Part shown: positions 44,037 through 54,424 of the stretch, piece by piece
Layout of the letters: each line of letters starts with the position of its first letter
Position numbering within the stretch: position 1 is the stretch's first letter
DNA from: Thalassovita mangrovi
GTDB taxonomy: Bacteria > Pseudomonadota > Alphaproteobacteria > Rhodobacterales > Rhodobacteraceae
Direction: 5' to 3'
Assembly (NCBI RefSeq): GCF_009857745.1
Contig: NZ_WWEN01000002.1
Coordinates: 868,001 to 932,000 of the forward strand
DNA length: 64,000 nucleotides
Notes under the pieces: model-generated
What the model was told of the DNA's origin: nothing
Databases searched by the model: none
The model's input: the letters and a program-made list of their open reading frames with translations, nothing else
Made by a program: the position numbers and the translations under genes

Positions 44037-45953
44037 TTAAACGGTGGGTTCCGGTTCCATCCCGCCGTCGCCTTTCGGCTTCGACTTGGGCTTGGTCTTG
44101 GGGATGGCGGTGACCGACGGGGCGCTGCCCGCATCCGGCGTGTCGTCATCCGAACCGGCATGCGGCGGTTCGCCCTTCATCACCCGTTCGATTTCCTCGC
44201 CGGTCAGGGTTTCGTATTCCAAAAGCCCCTGCGCCAGACGTTCCCATTCTTCCTGCTTTTCGGTCAGGATGCGATAGGCGTTGTCGTAACCGTCCTGGAT
44301 GAAGCGCTTGACCTCTTCCTCGATCATTTCCTTGGTATGGGCAGAGACCGAGAAACCGGGCGTCTGGCCGGAATAGCCTTCATGCGCTTCGGAATAGTCG
44401 ATATTGCCGACCTTGTCCGACATGCCCCAACGCAGCACCATGGCACGCGCCAGGCCCGAGGCCTGCTGAATGTCGCCGGCCGGGCCGTTCGACACTTCGT
44501 CCTCGCCGTATTTCAGGATTTCGGCGGCCTTGCCGGCCATGGTCATGGCAAGCTTCTGCTCGCATTCCGACTTGTGCCAGTTCAGGCGGTCGATTTCCGG
44601 CAGGCTGACCACCATGCCCAACGCACCGCCGCGCGGGATGATCGTCGCCTTGTAGACCGGATCGCATTTCGGCAGGGCCAGGCCGACGATGGCGTGACCG
44701 GCTTCGTGATAGGCGGTCTTTTCCTTCTGGTCGGCGGTCAGCACCATCGACCGGCGCTCGGCCCCCATCATCACCTTGTCCTTGGCGTTCTCGAAATCTT
44801 CCATGGTGACGAAGCGGCGGCCGACACGGGCGGCCATCAGGGCGGCCTCGTTCACCAGGTTCATCAGGTCGGCGCCGGAAAACCCGGGCGTGCCGCGCGC
44901 GATGATGCGCATGTCGACATCGGGACCCAGCGGGGTCTTGCGCGCATGCACGTTGAGAATCTTTTCGCGGCCCTTGATGTCGGGGTTCGGCACGGTGACC
45001 TGACGGTCGAACCGGCCCGGACGCAGCAGCGCGGGGTCCAGAACGTCGCGGCGGTTGGTGGCGGCCAGGATGATGACGCCTTCATTGGCCTCGAACCCGT
45101 CCATTTCCACCAGCAGCTGGTTCAGCGTCTGTTCGCGTTCGTCGTTACCGCCGCCATAACCGGCACCACGGGCGCGGCCCACGGCATCGATTTCGTCGAT
45201 GAAGACGATACAGGGGGCGTTCTTCTTGGCCTGTTCGAACATGTCGCGGACGCGGGACGCGCCGACGCCGACGAACATTTCAACGAAGTCCGAGCCCGAG
45301 ATGGTGAAGAAGGGCACGCCCGCTTCGCCCGCGATGGCGCGCGCCAGCAGCGTCTTACCGGTGCCCGGAGGGCCCACCAGCAGCGCCCCCTTGGGGATCT
45401 TGCCGCCCAGGCGCGAAAATTTCTGCGGGTTGCGCAGGAATTCGACGATTTCTTCCAGTTCTTCCTTGGCTTCGTCGATACCTGCGACGTCGTCAAAGGT
45501 CACACGGCCCTGCTTTTCGGTCAGCAGCTTGGCCTTGGATTTGCCAAAGCCCATCGCGCCGCCTTTGCCGCCGCCCTGCATCCGGTTCATGAAGTAGATC
45601 CACACGCCGATCAGCAGCAGGAAGGGCAACAGGCTCAGGATGAAGGTCTGGAAACCCGACTGTTCCTGGCTTTCCGCCGAAACCGGGATGCCTTCTTTGA
45701 GCAGCATGTCAGTGACTGCGGCGTCTTCCGGCTTGATCGTCACGTAGTCGCGGCCATCGGTGCCACGGAAGCGAACCTTTTCGCCATCCAGCGTGACCTT
45801 GCTGACTTTTTCGTCCTGCACCGATTGAACGAAATCGGAATAGCTGGTGGTCTGGCTCTGCAGGGTGCTGCCCGACCCGCTGAACAGATTGAACAGCGCC
45901 AGGATCAGCAGGAACAGCACAACCCAAAAGGCGATATTTTTCGCGTTGCCCAA
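44037..45953 (-). CDS. ftsH: ATP-dependent zinc metalloprotease FtsH
   Basis: 638 residues, full length. Two N-terminal membrane helices (about 8-24 and 104-122) bracket a periplasmic domain, then the AAA module: Walker A GPPGTGKT at 194-201, [10 protein letters not shown] near 252-261, and second region of homology [15 protein letters not shown] around 303-317. The protease zinc motif HEAGH is at 416-420. It degrades misassembled membrane proteins and short-lived regulators. It follows tilS on the same strand (88 bases between) and closes the ruv-tol-tilS-ftsH run. Confidence 0.97.
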   Translation of the reverse strand: MGNAKNIAFWVVLFLLILALFNLFSGSGSTLQSQTTSYSDFVQSVQDEKVSKVTLDGEKVRFRGTDGRDYVTIKPEDAAVTDMLLKEGIPVSAESQEQSGFQTFILSLLPFLLLIGVWIYFMNRMQGGGKGGAMGFGKSKAKLLTEKQGRVTFDDVAGIDEAKEELEEIVEFLRNPQKFSRLGGKIPKGALLVGPPGTGKTLLARAIAGEAGVPFFTISGSDFVEMFVGVGASRVRDMFEQAKKNAPCIVFIDEIDAVGRARGAGYGGGNDEREQTLNQLLVEMDGFEANEGVIILAATNRRDVLDPALLRPGRFDRQVTVPNPDIKGREKILNVHARKTPLGPDVDMRIIARGTPGFSGADLMNLVNEAALMAARVGRRFVTMEDFENAKDKVMMGAERRSMVLTADQKEKTAYHEAGHAIVGLALPKCDPVYKATIIPRGGALGMVVSLPEIDRLNWHKSECEQKLAMTMAGKAAEILKYGEDEVSNGPAGDIQQASGLARAMVLRWGMSDKVGNIDYSEAHEGYSGQTPGFSVSAHTKEMIEEEVKRFIQDGYDNAYRILTEKQEEWERLAQGLLEYETLTGEEIERVMKGEPPHAGSDDDTPDAGSAPSVTAIPKTKPKSKPKGDGGMEPEPTV

Positions 45954-46041
45954 GGAAAATCTCCCAAATCTTCGATCCTCCCGCAGGTATCACAGGAGGC
46001 ACCGTACTTAAATAGAGATCATGCGCCCATCTTCAATGAGA

Positions 46042-47280
46042 TTAAAGGGCATTAACGAATTCGTCGCGCCCTTGGCCGAGCTTCGCCTGCCATCCCTCCG
46101 CCAATCCCGCCAGGGGAGCGGCGACCAGCCGGTCCTGACACCAGATCGCCGGATCGGCCATGACGGCGGCGGCCGGGCGGCCGCTGTCGCGCCAGTCGGG
46201 GCACATCGCCAGCCCGGCCTCGCCCAGGGCGGCGATCTGGACCCCTTCGGTTTCTGGGCCGCTCAGCGCCCACCTGCCGTCCCAATCTTCGGCCGGATCG
46301 CAGCTCAGTTCCTTCACCGCCTCGTATTCCCGAAACAGGTGCAGCCCGCCCTTGCGGACCATCATGCGGCAGCCCTGCAAGGTGGCGCCCCTGCCGTCGC
46401 GGGCGGCCTGCAGGAAATGCGCGACCTCGGCCCGCCGGGGCGCGTAACCGGCGCCGCTGATCCAGCGCAAAGCGGCGACCAGCACCCGGCGCGACAGTTC
46501 CTCGGGCAGGTCCAGGAAAGCGTCGCGCGCGACGATCAGATCGCCCGCCAGCATCTGCACGTGATCCCGTGCGAAACGCTGCGCGGCCCAGTTCAGCGCC
46601 TCGCGCGCCTGTGTCATGTTTTCCGCCACCAGCGACAGACGGTCCGGGTCGATCCCCAACGGGGCCAGTCCCGCCAGCGCCTGCCGCGCCTTCACCCGGT
46701 CGAAACTCGGATCGTCGTTCGAAGGGTCCTCGACCCAGTCCTGCCCGCGCTGCCGCAGATAGCTGCGCAACTCCTCCCGCCGCGCCTGCAACAAGGGGCG
46801 CAGGAAGGTCGCGCCGTGGCGGTCAAATCGCGGCGCGATTGCCGACAGCCCGTCGACCCCAGCCCCGCGCGCCAGCCGCATCAGCAGAGTTTCGGCCTGA
46901 TCGTCGATGGTATGGGCCAGCAGCACCGCCCGCAGCCCGTGCCTTCCGGCCCAATCCGCAAGCAACCGGTAACGCGCCTGCCGTGCCTGATCCTGCAAAT
47001 TGCCCTGCCCGTCCCAGCCGGTCCAGCGCAGCACCTCATGCGGCACCCCAAGCCCTTCCGCCGTTTCGCCGACAAACGCGGCCTCCTCGACGGCCTCGGC
47101 GCGCAACCCGTGATCGACCGTCGCGGCCAGAACCGGCCGGCCCGTTCGCCGCGCCCAATCCGCCGCCATCAACATCAGGGCCATGGAATCGCCGCCGCCT
47201 GACACGGCGACGCCAACGGGCCCCTCGGCAAGGGACCCGAGCGCGCTATCCAGCGCCGCGTCGAAATCGGCAGGGATCAC
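46042..47280 (-). CDS. tilS: tRNA(Ile)-lysidine synthase
   Basis: 412 residues, GTG start overlapping the cpoB stop (GTGA). PP-loop ATP-pyrophosphatase motif VAVSGGGDSMAL (SGGGDS at 27-32), then VLAATVDHGLRAEAVEEA, and the HTIDDQAETLLMRLARG motif. It converts the C34 of the CAU anticodon of tRNA-Ile2 to lysidine, changing decoding from AUG to AUA; essential in most bacteria. The C-terminal part (from about 220) is shorter and less conserved than in E. coli TilS. Confidence 0.95.
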   Translation of the reverse strand: MIPADFDAALDSALGSLAEGPVGVAVSGGGDSMALMLMAADWARRTGRPVLAATVDHGLRAEAVEEAAFVGETAEGLGVPHEVLRWTGWDGQGNLQDQARQARYRLLADWAGRHGLRAVLLAHTIDDQAETLLMRLARGAGVDGLSAIAPRFDRHGATFLRPLLQARREELRSYLRQRGQDWVEDPSNDDPSFDRVKARQALAGLAPLGIDPDRLSLVAENMTQAREALNWAAQRFARDHVQMLAGDLIVARDAFLDLPEELSRRVLVAALRWISGAGYAPRRAEVAHFLQAARDGRGATLQGCRMMVRKGGLHLFREYEAVKELSCDPAEDWDGRWALSGPETEGVQIAALGEAGLAMCPDWRDSGRPAAAVMADPAIWCQDRLVAAPLAGLAEGWQAKLGQGRDEFVNAL

Positions 47281-48104
47281 TGGCAGGCGAACCGGGCGCG
47301 TTCGGCCTCGGCCTCGGCCACCGCATCGGCGCCGGGGAAACGCACGCCGACCTCGCCCAACGTGACGCAGGCTTCGGTCGTCTGGCCCAGTTCCCCAAGC
47401 GCGCGGCCCAGCTTGAACAGGGCCTCGGGGGCATCCGATCCTTCGGGCCCGGCACTGAACGCGTCGAGATAGGCGCGCGCCGCGCCGGTCTTTTCACCCA
47501 TGTTGCCCAAGGCATCGCCGCGCCGCAGATGCGCGCGGGCGGTCAGCGGGGTGCCGGGATAGGCGTCCAGCAGACCTTCGAGGATCGAAATGGCCTCTTC
47601 GTTGCGGCCGTCCGCAAGCGCCGTGGTGGCGCGGTCGAAATCTGCCTGTTCGCCCACCGCCAGTTCCGGGCTGGTGGTTTCGGGCGTCAGCGCCACCGGG
47701 ACCGATGTCGCGCCGGTATCGCCGCCCAGCGTGGTGGTTTCGCCCAGCTTGCCGATATCGCAATTGGGTTCCAATTCGCACAGGCGGAATTCCAGGTCGC
47801 CGATGCGGTTGCTGCCATCGCTGACGATCCGGTTGACCCGGTGTTCCAGCTGTTCGGTCTTGGCGGTCAACCGCTGCATCTGCGCCTCGATCGCGTCGAC
47901 CCGCGCCAGGACCGCGCCGCCCGTGCCCCCCACCATCGGCGCGCCGGTGGTGCTGAGTTCCCGCTTCAGATGCTGGATATCGACGTAAAGAACCGACAGT
48001 TCCTGACGAATATCCGCCAGGGTCTGGTCCTGGTCCTGCGCCCAGCCCGCGGGGGCGGCGAAACTCAGCGCCGCAGCGCTGACGATGGCAGGAAGAAAGC
48101 GCAT
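47277..48104 (-). CDS. cpoB: Tol-Pal-associated periplasmic protein CpoB (YbgF)
   Basis: 275 residues. Signal peptide ending near GWAQ. An N-terminal coiled coil (QTLADIRQELSVLYVDIQHL and LEHRVNRIVSDGSNRIGDLE) is followed by a linker and C-terminal TPR repeats (FDRATTALADGRNEEAISIL, LTARAHLRRGDALGNMGEKT, ALGELGQTTEACVTLGEVGV). CpoB coordinates peptidoglycan synthase PBP1b with Tol-driven constriction. A Cys pair CELEPNCDIG at the linker is notable. Ends in a four-base overlap with tilS. Confidence 0.93.
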   Translation of the reverse strand: MRFLPAIVSAAALSFAAPAGWAQDQDQTLADIRQELSVLYVDIQHLKRELSTTGAPMVGGTGGAVLARVDAIEAQMQRLTAKTEQLEHRVNRIVSDGSNRIGDLEFRLCELEPNCDIGKLGETTTLGGDTGATSVPVALTPETTSPELAVGEQADFDRATTALADGRNEEAISILEGLLDAYPGTPLTARAHLRRGDALGNMGEKTGAARAYLDAFSAGPEGSDAPEALFKLGRALGELGQTTEACVTLGEVGVRFPGADAVAEAEAERARFACQ

Positions 48105-48119
48105 CGGCGTCTCAGCTCC

Positions 48120-48623
48120 TTAGCTCGACAGACCGGCCGAGAGGATCGTCACGGCGCGGCGATTCTTGGAATAGCAGGCCTCTTGCGAACAGATCTCGAT
48201 CGGGCGTTCCTTGCCGTAGCTGACCACTTTCAGCCGGTTCGGCGCCACGCCGCGCGAAATCAGGTATTCCTGCACCGCGTTGGCGCGGCGTGCGCCAAGC
48301 GCGAGGTTGTATTCCCGGGTGCCCTGTTCGTCGGCATGGCCTTCGATGATGGCGGTGTAATCGGTGTTGGTCATCATCCATTCCGCCTGCCCGTCCAGCG
48401 TCAGCTGCGCGTCGCCCGACAGGGTCGACTGATCGACGGCGAAGAAGACGCGGTCGCCGACCGCCTGCTGGAAGTACAGCGGCGAGGTCGGATCATCGGC
48501 CGATCCGGCCACCCCGGCACCACCGCCGTTCAGGTAGACGTCATCGCCGAAACGGCCCGCATCGGTACAGGCCGCCAGCCCCAGGATGGAGGTTAGGAAA
48601 ATTGCCTTTGCCACGAATTTCAT
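48120..48623 (-). CDS. pal: Peptidoglycan-associated lipoprotein Pal
   Basis: 167 residues from MKFVAKAIFL; a longer in-frame start would precede the signal peptide. Lipobox GLAAC near residue 19. OmpA-like domain with RVFFAVDQSTLSGDAQLTLD, AIIEGHADEQGTREYNLALG, ARRANAVQEYLISRGV and SKNRRAVTIL. Binds peptidoglycan and TolB; the outer-membrane end of the Tol-Pal system. Two cysteines in EICSQEACYS. 15 bases before cpoB. Confidence 0.96.
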   Translation of the reverse strand: MKFVAKAIFLTSILGLAACTDAGRFGDDVYLNGGGAGVAGSADDPTSPLYFQQAVGDRVFFAVDQSTLSGDAQLTLDGQAEWMMTNTDYTAIIEGHADEQGTREYNLALGARRANAVQEYLISRGVAPNRLKVVSYGKERPIEICSQEACYSKNRRAVTILSAGLSS

Positions 48624-48746
48624 TGGATTTGCCCCGCTCGATTTCGTGTTTCTTTCGCTATCAATATCATATCGTTTCCGCACTGGAAACGTGTTGCCTG
48701 TATACCGCCGGTCTTGGCGACTTCGCGCCAAGACCGGCATCCCTTG

Positions 48747-50069
48747 TCAGTTCTGCAGCGGCGACCAGGACGGGTCGGACGCGCCGCCCTCGGTCTTCAC
48801 CCGTTTCAGGTTCCGCCCCGAAATATCCACCGAATAAAGGCTGGCCTCGCCGCCTGCGCCCTGGGTTTCGCGGGTGAACATGATCACCCGCCCATTGGGC
48901 GACCAGGTCGGACCCTCGTCAAGGAACGATGCCGTGAGCAGCCGTTCCTCGGACCCGTCGGTCCGCATCACGCCGATATGGAACCGGCCCTTGCTCTGCT
49001 TGGTGAAGGCGATCATGTCGCCGCGCGGCGACCAGACCGGCGTGCCGTAACGGCCCTTGCCGAAGCTGATCCGGCGCGGTTCGCCGCCATTTGCGTCCAT
49101 GATGTAAAGCTGCTGGGTGCCGCTGCGGTCGCTTTCAAACACGATCTGCGATCCGTCCGGGCTGAAGCTGGGCGCGGTTTCGATCGACGGCGCGCTGGTC
49201 AGCCGCTTGGTCTGCCCGGTCGCGACATTCATCCGGAAAATATCCGTGTTGCCGCCCCGGGTGACCGAATAGACCACCGTCTGCCCATCCGGGGAGAAGC
49301 GGGGCGCGAAGCTCATCGTGCCTTCCTGGTCTTCCAACACCCGGCGGCGGACCGAAGCCACGTCGAGCAGGTAGATGCGCGGGAAGCCGGTTTCATAGCT
49401 GGTATAAAGGATACGGTCGCCGGTGGGCGAAAACCGCGGCGCCAGCACGATGGAGCTGCTGTCGGTCAGGTACTGCACATTGGCGCCGTCGTAATCCATG
49501 ATCGCCAGCCGCTTCTTGCGGTCGCTCTTGGGCCCGGTTTCGCTGACATAGACGACGCGGCTGTCGAAATAACCGCCCTCGCCGGTGATCCGGCTGTAAA
49601 CCGCATCGGCCACCTTGTGCGCCATCCGCCGCCAGCCGTCGCGGGTGCCCGCGAATTGCAGCCCCTGCCCCAGTTCCTGCCCGGCAAACACGTCGTAAAG
49701 GCGGAACTTGACCACCAGACGCCCGCCTGCCTGCAGATCGACCGCCCCGGTGATCAGCGCCTGCGCGTTGATCGCCTTCCAATCGGCGAACTGCACCGGG
49801 CTGGAAAAGCTGGAAATCTGGCTGATGAAGGCGCTGTCGGGGATTTGCCGGAACAGCCCGGTCCCGGCCAGGTCCTCGGCCACCACCTGCGCGATATCCT
49901 GCGCCAGCTGCCGCGCCGCGCCGCTTTCGGGAACGAAGCCGGGGGCGGCGAAGGGTAAGGGTTCGATCACCCCTTCGGTGATTTCGATCCGAAGCGGGCC
50001 GTTCTGCGCCGAGACCGGCAGGGACAGGGCCATCAGGGCCGCAAGGAGGGTCAGCAAGCGTTTCATCAT
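48747..50069 (-). CDS. tolB: Tol-Pal system protein TolB
   Basis: 440 residues. Signal peptide cut near VSAQ. The N-terminal domain (about 22-160) is followed by a six-bladed beta-propeller with PD40/WD40-like repeats: [95 protein letters not shown]. It binds Pal and the TolA C-terminus in the periplasm. Its ATG overlaps the tolA stop. Confidence 0.97.
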   Translation of the reverse strand: MMKRLLTLLAALMALSLPVSAQNGPLRIEITEGVIEPLPFAAPGFVPESGAARQLAQDIAQVVAEDLAGTGLFRQIPDSAFISQISSFSSPVQFADWKAINAQALITGAVDLQAGGRLVVKFRLYDVFAGQELGQGLQFAGTRDGWRRMAHKVADAVYSRITGEGGYFDSRVVYVSETGPKSDRKKRLAIMDYDGANVQYLTDSSSIVLAPRFSPTGDRILYTSYETGFPRIYLLDVASVRRRVLEDQEGTMSFAPRFSPDGQTVVYSVTRGGNTDIFRMNVATGQTKRLTSAPSIETAPSFSPDGSQIVFESDRSGTQQLYIMDANGGEPRRISFGKGRYGTPVWSPRGDMIAFTKQSKGRFHIGVMRTDGSEERLLTASFLDEGPTWSPNGRVIMFTRETQGAGGEASLYSVDISGRNLKRVKTEGGASDPSWSPLQN

Positions 50070-51175
50070 TTGATCCTCATTTTCTCCGGATTGAAGGTCA
50101 TTTCAATCTCGCGCCATTGTTCATATTTCTCGGGCGGCAGGTCAAAGCCGCGCGCGCCGCAGCGGATGATCGCCCGCCGCGCCGCCTGAAAGGCCTGATT
50201 GGCCGACCCGGTGGAGCCGCCTTGCGAATCCACCATGCGGATGGTGCCGGTTTCCGGCGTGCCGTCCTGATTCATCTGCACCGTCACCACAACGGTCGTG
50301 CGCAAAGCTTCCGTCGAAAGCGCGCCGGTGTTCCAGCATTTCTGCACCGCGACCCTTAACGCATCCTTTTCGCCCGAGGTCAGCGGCGGGCCGGAGGGCC
50401 GCGACGGGGTCGTCGGTTCCGCCGTGCCCCCGGCCAACGCCTGAGCCAGCGCATCGTTGACCGCGGCCTGCGTACCGGTGTCGGTTTCCGGTTCCGGCGC
50501 GGGTTGCGCCACCCGGGTCGGGCGGGTGCGCGGGCGGACCGAGGTGCTGGGCGCGCTGCTCGACGCTTCGGCCTCGGTCACGATTTCGGTCGCGGCCTCT
50601 TCCTCGGCCGTCTGTTCCTGTTGTTCGCGCTGGACCTCGGCGGCGCCGTCATCCACCGCTTCGTCCTGGGCGATATCGTCGATCTTCACATCCGGTTCCG
50701 GCGGTGCCACCGGTTCGGGGGCGACACGGGTGGTGGGCCGGGTCTGCGGCCGGTCGCTCAGATCGGGCGCGGCGGTGACCGGCGCCTCGACCGGCGGCAC
50801 CAGAACCGGCGCCACGTCTTCGACCTCGGCGGGCGGCTCGGGCGGCAGCAGGGCCGCGACATCGGGCGCCTGTTCCGGTTCGGGGGGCGGCGCGGCCGCG
50901 TCGGGTTCCGCGATCACCGGGGCGGGGTCCGGGGCCTCGGCCTGCGGCGGTTCAGTTTCCGTCGCTTCCGGGTCCGGCGGGGTCAGCGCCACCATCTCGC
51001 TATCCAGGCTCGGCGCTTCGGTCGGGGCCATCATCGCGTCGAATTCCTCGGCCGAAATCATCGCCACCTCGGTCACCTCGAAAGGTTCCGGCGCGGGTTT
51101 GAACACCCCACCCAGCAGCGCCCAGCCAATGAGGCCGATATGCGCAGCACCCGAGATATACTGGCCGGTATTCAT
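50066..51175 (-). CDS. tolA: TolA-like envelope integrity protein (TonB-like C-terminus)
   Basis: 369 residues. Short N-terminal helix ([14 protein letters not shown]), then a very long Pro/Glu/Ala-rich acidic stretch (about 50-270) with repeated PPEP, APDPAP and Gln/Glu blocks. The C-terminal domain (from about 285: [40 protein letters not shown]) resembles the TolA/TonB C-domain that contacts TolB/Pal. The middle is not the long Lys/Ala-rich helix of E. coli TolA but a disordered acidic spacer, frequent in alphaproteobacteria. It transmits TolQR energy to the outer membrane. Confidence 0.9.
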   Translation of the reverse strand: MNTGQYISGAAHIGLIGWALLGGVFKPAPEPFEVTEVAMISAEEFDAMMAPTEAPSLDSEMVALTPPDPEATETEPPQAEAPDPAPVIAEPDAAAPPPEPEQAPDVAALLPPEPPAEVEDVAPVLVPPVEAPVTAAPDLSDRPQTRPTTRVAPEPVAPPEPDVKIDDIAQDEAVDDGAAEVQREQQEQTAEEEAATEIVTEAEASSSAPSTSVRPRTRPTRVAQPAPEPETDTGTQAAVNDALAQALAGGTAEPTTPSRPSGPPLTSGEKDALRVAVQKCWNTGALSTEALRTTVVVTVQMNQDGTPETGTIRMVDSQGGSTGSANQAFQAARRAIIRCGARGFDLPPEKYEQWREIEMTFNPEKMRIK

Positions 51176-51182
51176 CCCCGCC

Positions 51183-51659
<477 letters not shown>

Positions 51660-51660
51660 G

Positions 51661-52356
51661 TCAGAGGTCCAGCTGACGGCTGAGGATGGTGGAGAATTCG
51701 TCGGCAAACGCCTCGTACCCGGCAATGATCCGGTCGGCATCGGCGGAAAGCTTGTTGTAGAAGATCACCGCCGGGATCGCCGCCAGCAGGCCAAGGCCCG
51801 TCGCCAGCAGCGCCTCGGCAATACCCGGGGCGACGACGGCGAGGTTGGTGTTCTGCTGTTCGGCGATATTGATGAAGGCGTGCATGATGCCCCAGACCGT
51901 GCCGAACAGCCCCACGAAAGGCGCGGTCGACCCGACCGTCGCCAGCACCGGCAATCCGTTCTGCAGCCCTTCGGCCTCTTTCGCGATCGCCACGTCCATC
52001 GACCGGTCGATCCGCGCCTGGGCGCCTGCGATCAGCCCGCCATCGTCGCGATGCGACCGGCGCCATTCGGTCATCCCGGCTGCAAAGATCTTTTCCGACT
52101 GGCCGCTGGGATCGGCGCCGATCTGTTCGAATAGCTGATCCAGCGGCTCGCCCGACCAGAAGGCGCGGTCGAACCGCGCCGCTTCGCGCCGGGCGGTGCG
52201 GTAGGTGATGATTTTCTGAAAGATGATCGACCACGACCAGAACGAGGCGGCGATCAGCAGGATCATCACCAGTTTCACGGTCAGCGTGGCGCGCGCGAAG
52301 AGGGCCCACAAGGAGAAATCAATCTCCTGCACCAGGGCGAGAGTTTCTGTTTCCAT
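51661..52356 (-). CDS. tolQ: Tol-Pal system protein TolQ
   Basis: 231 residues. Three membrane helices of the MotA/TolQ/ExbB family: FARATLTVKLVMILLIAASF near the start, LPVLATVGSTAPFVGLFGTV in the middle and VAPGIAEALLATGLGLLAAI towards the C-terminus. Forms the proton channel with TolR and drives TolA. First gene of the tol cluster; its promoter is in the long spacer shared with rsgA. Confidence 0.96.
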   Translation of the reverse strand: METETLALVQEIDFSLWALFARATLTVKLVMILLIAASFWSWSIIFQKIITYRTARREAARFDRAFWSGEPLDQLFEQIGADPSGQSEKIFAAGMTEWRRSHRDDGGLIAGAQARIDRSMDVAIAKEAEGLQNGLPVLATVGSTAPFVGLFGTVWGIMHAFINIAEQQNTNLAVVAPGIAEALLATGLGLLAAIPAVIFYNKLSADADRIIAGYEAFADEFSTILSRQLDL

Positions 52357-52851
52357 AAGCCTGCTCTGCTCTTGTCAGCCCTTTGTTTCCCGGGCTTTCT
52401 TGGCATCGACGCTATCCGATCCGAAAGCGGAAACCAACAGAATTGCCGCGTCATGACGGCGATTTGAGCGGATTATCGCGGGTTTGGGCGGCGTTTGGCG
52501 GACAAGGGCGGGTTTCGGACCGGGAAAACGCGCCAGGCGGGCGAGATTGCCACAACTCGCCCGATCCTGCGACCCGGAAGGGCGGCGGAGTTGAATTCCC
52601 TGCCCCGGCTGCCTAAGTCACTCTCAAAGACGTTTTCGCAGGAGGCATAATTGATGATTGTCGCAGTTCCCGCCAAAGGCCGCATCGCCGGTTAATCCGA
52701 GCCCCCGTTGAGGGATACCCGCCAGCAGGCGGCCTCCCCCGCGCGCTCACCCTTCACCGGTCCATGTTCGGCTGCACGCCCGGCACCTTTCCAGTGCCGT
52801 GACTTTTCACGTCTGCACGGATGCAGACGACTTTTGGCTGGTGAACTCCCA
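52357..52851 (+). other. 495-base divergent spacer between tolQ and rsgA with structured leader
   Basis: It contains a possible promoter reading towards rsgA (TTGAAT at 52591, 17-base spacer, TAAGTC at 52614), a 13-codon ORF, and then three hairpins before the rsgA start: GAGG/CCTC enclosing CCGCC-AGCA-GGCGG (52710-52736), CGGCAC/GTGCCG (52781-52799) and GTCTGCA-CGGA-TGCAGAC (52811-52828). The roughly 230 bases nearest tolQ presumably hold its promoter; I see no clear elements. The arrangement of upstream ORF plus hairpins resembles a regulated 5' leader. Confidence 0.5.
52654..52695 (+). CDS. 13-codon upstream ORF (possible leader peptide)
   Basis: ATG with a perfect GGAGG eight bases upstream, encoding MIVAVPAKGRIAG then TAA. 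It sits 157 bases before rsgA on the same strand and is followed by three hairpins. The strong ribosome site on such a short frame suggests a translated leader peptide. It shows no obvious run of one amino acid, so classical amino-acid attenuation is not indicated. Confidence 0.45.
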   Translation: MIVAVPAKGRIAG

Positions 52852-53919
52852 ATGACAACTTCCAAACCCGGTCTGGCCGAACTCGGCTGGACGCCTTTCT
52901 TCAATTCGCAAACCTTCGACGACGACCTGTCGCGCCTGCTGCCCGTCCGGGTGATGGCGGTCCAGCGCGGACAGCTTTCGGTGGCCGGGGACGGTTTCGA
53001 AACCTCTATCCCCTCTCATCTGCCGGGGGCGGTCTCGGAGGACGATTACCCCACCGTCGGCGACTGGCTTCTGATCGACCGCGAAACCCACCGCCCCCAC
53101 CGCCTGCTGAACCGGTCCAGCCTGTTCAAACGCCGCGCGCCGGGCAGCGGGCGCGGTGTGCAGCTGATCGCGGCCAACGTCGATACCGTCTTCATCGTTT
53201 CGTCCTGCAATCAGGATTTCAGCATCGCAAGGCTGGAACGCTACCTGGTCCTTGCGCGCGAGGCCGGCGTCACCCCGGTCATCGTCCTGACCAAGGCCGA
53301 TCTGGCCGACGATCCCGGCGATTATGCCCGCCAAGCGCTCAGGCTGCAGCCCGGTCTGCTGGTCGAAACCGTGAACGCGCATGATCCGCAAAGCCTGGCC
53401 TGCCTGTCCGCCTGGTGCGGCAAGGGCCAGACGGTGGCCTTCATGGGGTCGTCGGGCGTCGGCAAATCCACGCTGATCAACACCCTGACCGGCACCGGCA
53501 ACATCGCCACCGGCGCGATCCGCGAAGACGACGCCAAGGGCAGGCACACCACCTCGGCCCGGTCGTTTCACCGGCTGGAACAGGGCGGCTGGCTGCTCGA
53601 CACGCCGGGGATGCGGGAATTGCAGCTGACCGATGCCGCCGCGGGGCTGGAGGAGGTATTCGACGACATCGTCGAACTGGCACATGCCTGCCGGTTTTCC
53701 GATTGCGGCCACGACAGCGAACCGGGCTGCGCCGTGCAGGCGGCGATTGCGGATGGCAGGCTCGATCCCGCCCGGCTCGATCGCTGGCGCAAACTGACGG
53801 CCGAGGACCGGTACAACACCGAAACCCTGGCCGAACGCCGCGCCCGCGACCGGGCTTTCGGGAAAATGGTCCGCTCGGTGAGCAAGGAGAAGCTCGGCAA
53901 ACGCGGCATGGAGCCTTAA
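52852..53919 (+). CDS. rsgA: Ribosome small subunit-dependent GTPase A
   Basis: 355 residues from MTTSKPGLAE; an upstream in-frame extension is unsupported. It has an N-terminal OB fold, then a circularly permuted GTPase: G4 TKAD at 147-150 precedes G1 GSSGVGKS at 199-206 and G3 DTPG at 250-253. The C-terminal zinc site is Cys280, Cys285, His287, Cys293 (ACRFSDCGHDSEPGC). It assists late maturation of the 30S subunit. It is inverted relative to the surrounding ybgC and tol genes. The ribosome site (GGTGA) is modest. Confidence 0.95.
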   Translation: MTTSKPGLAELGWTPFFNSQTFDDDLSRLLPVRVMAVQRGQLSVAGDGFETSIPSHLPGAVSEDDYPTVGDWLLIDRETHRPHRLLNRSSLFKRRAPGSGRGVQLIAANVDTVFIVSSCNQDFSIARLERYLVLAREAGVTPVIVLTKADLADDPGDYARQALRLQPGLLVETVNAHDPQSLACLSAWCGKGQTVAFMGSSGVGKSTLINTLTGTGNIATGAIREDDAKGRHTTSARSFHRLEQGGWLLDTPGMRELQLTDAAAGLEEVFDDIVELAHACRFSDCGHDSEPGCAVQAAIADGRLDPARLDRWRKLTAEDRYNTETLAERRARDRAFGKMVRSVSKEKLGKRGMEP

Positions 53920-53929
53920 GAACAACTCT

Positions 53930-53961
53930 CAGGCCCGGCACCGCGCAAGGTGTCGGGCCTG
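53930..53961. terminator. Bidirectional terminator between rsgA and ybgC
   Basis: A 13-base-pair stem, CAGGCCCGGCACC with GGTGTCGGGCCTG (one G-T wobble), closes on GCGCAA. It lies ten bases past the rsgA stop and five before the ybgC stop on the other strand, so it can serve both genes. Confidence 0.78.
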
Positions 53962-53966
53962 AAACC

Positions 53967-54356
53967 TCAATGCACCCTTTGGCGGATGATCGCGGGCATC
54001 CGGGTCGGATGGCCGGTATCGGTCATCGTCACCACGGTGACCAGGGCCTGGAACAGCACATCCTCGCCCCGCTTGACCTTTTGTTCGAGAATCCAGCGCA
54101 CCCCGGTCAGCTGCACCGTTTCGGTTTCCACCACCAGCAGATCGTCAAGCCGCGCCGGCGCCAGGTAATCCGCCTCGATCCGGCGCACCACGAAGACCAG
54201 CCCGTTTTCGTTCTTCATCTCGCGCTGATCGACACCCAGTTCGCGCACCCAGTCGCTGCGCGCCCGTTCGATATAGCGCAGGTAATTGGCGTGATAGACG
54301 ATCCCGGCCATGTCGGTGTCTTCGTAATAGACGCGAATGGGCAATTGATGGGTCAT
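53967..54356 (-). CDS. ybgC: Tol-Pal-associated acyl-CoA thioesterase YbgC
   Basis: 129 residues. Hotdog fold with the 4-hydroxybenzoyl-CoA-type catalytic motif YYEDTDMAGIVYHANYLRYI (Asp15 active site), then ERARSDWVRELG. It hydrolyses short-chain acyl-CoA and is usually the gene immediately before tolQ. Here rsgA has come to lie between it and tolQ. Ends at the terminator shared with rsgA. Confidence 0.94.
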   Translation of the reverse strand: MTHQLPIRVYYEDTDMAGIVYHANYLRYIERARSDWVRELGVDQREMKNENGLVFVVRRIEADYLAPARLDDLLVVETETVQLTGVRWILEQKVKRGEDVLFQALVTVVTMTDTGHPTRMPAIIRQRVH

Positions 54357-54424
54357 GGTGATCGGGCTCCCCGCTGTGTCGGGCGCAGCCTAGCACCCCC
54401 GCAAGCGGGTGCAAGCCATGCCGG

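Noticed and set aside
52654-52695. Similarity of the 13-residue peptide to the N-terminus of HisG (VPxKGR)
   Set aside because: Match of a few residues only and an immediate stop; no further hisG sequence in any frame downstream.
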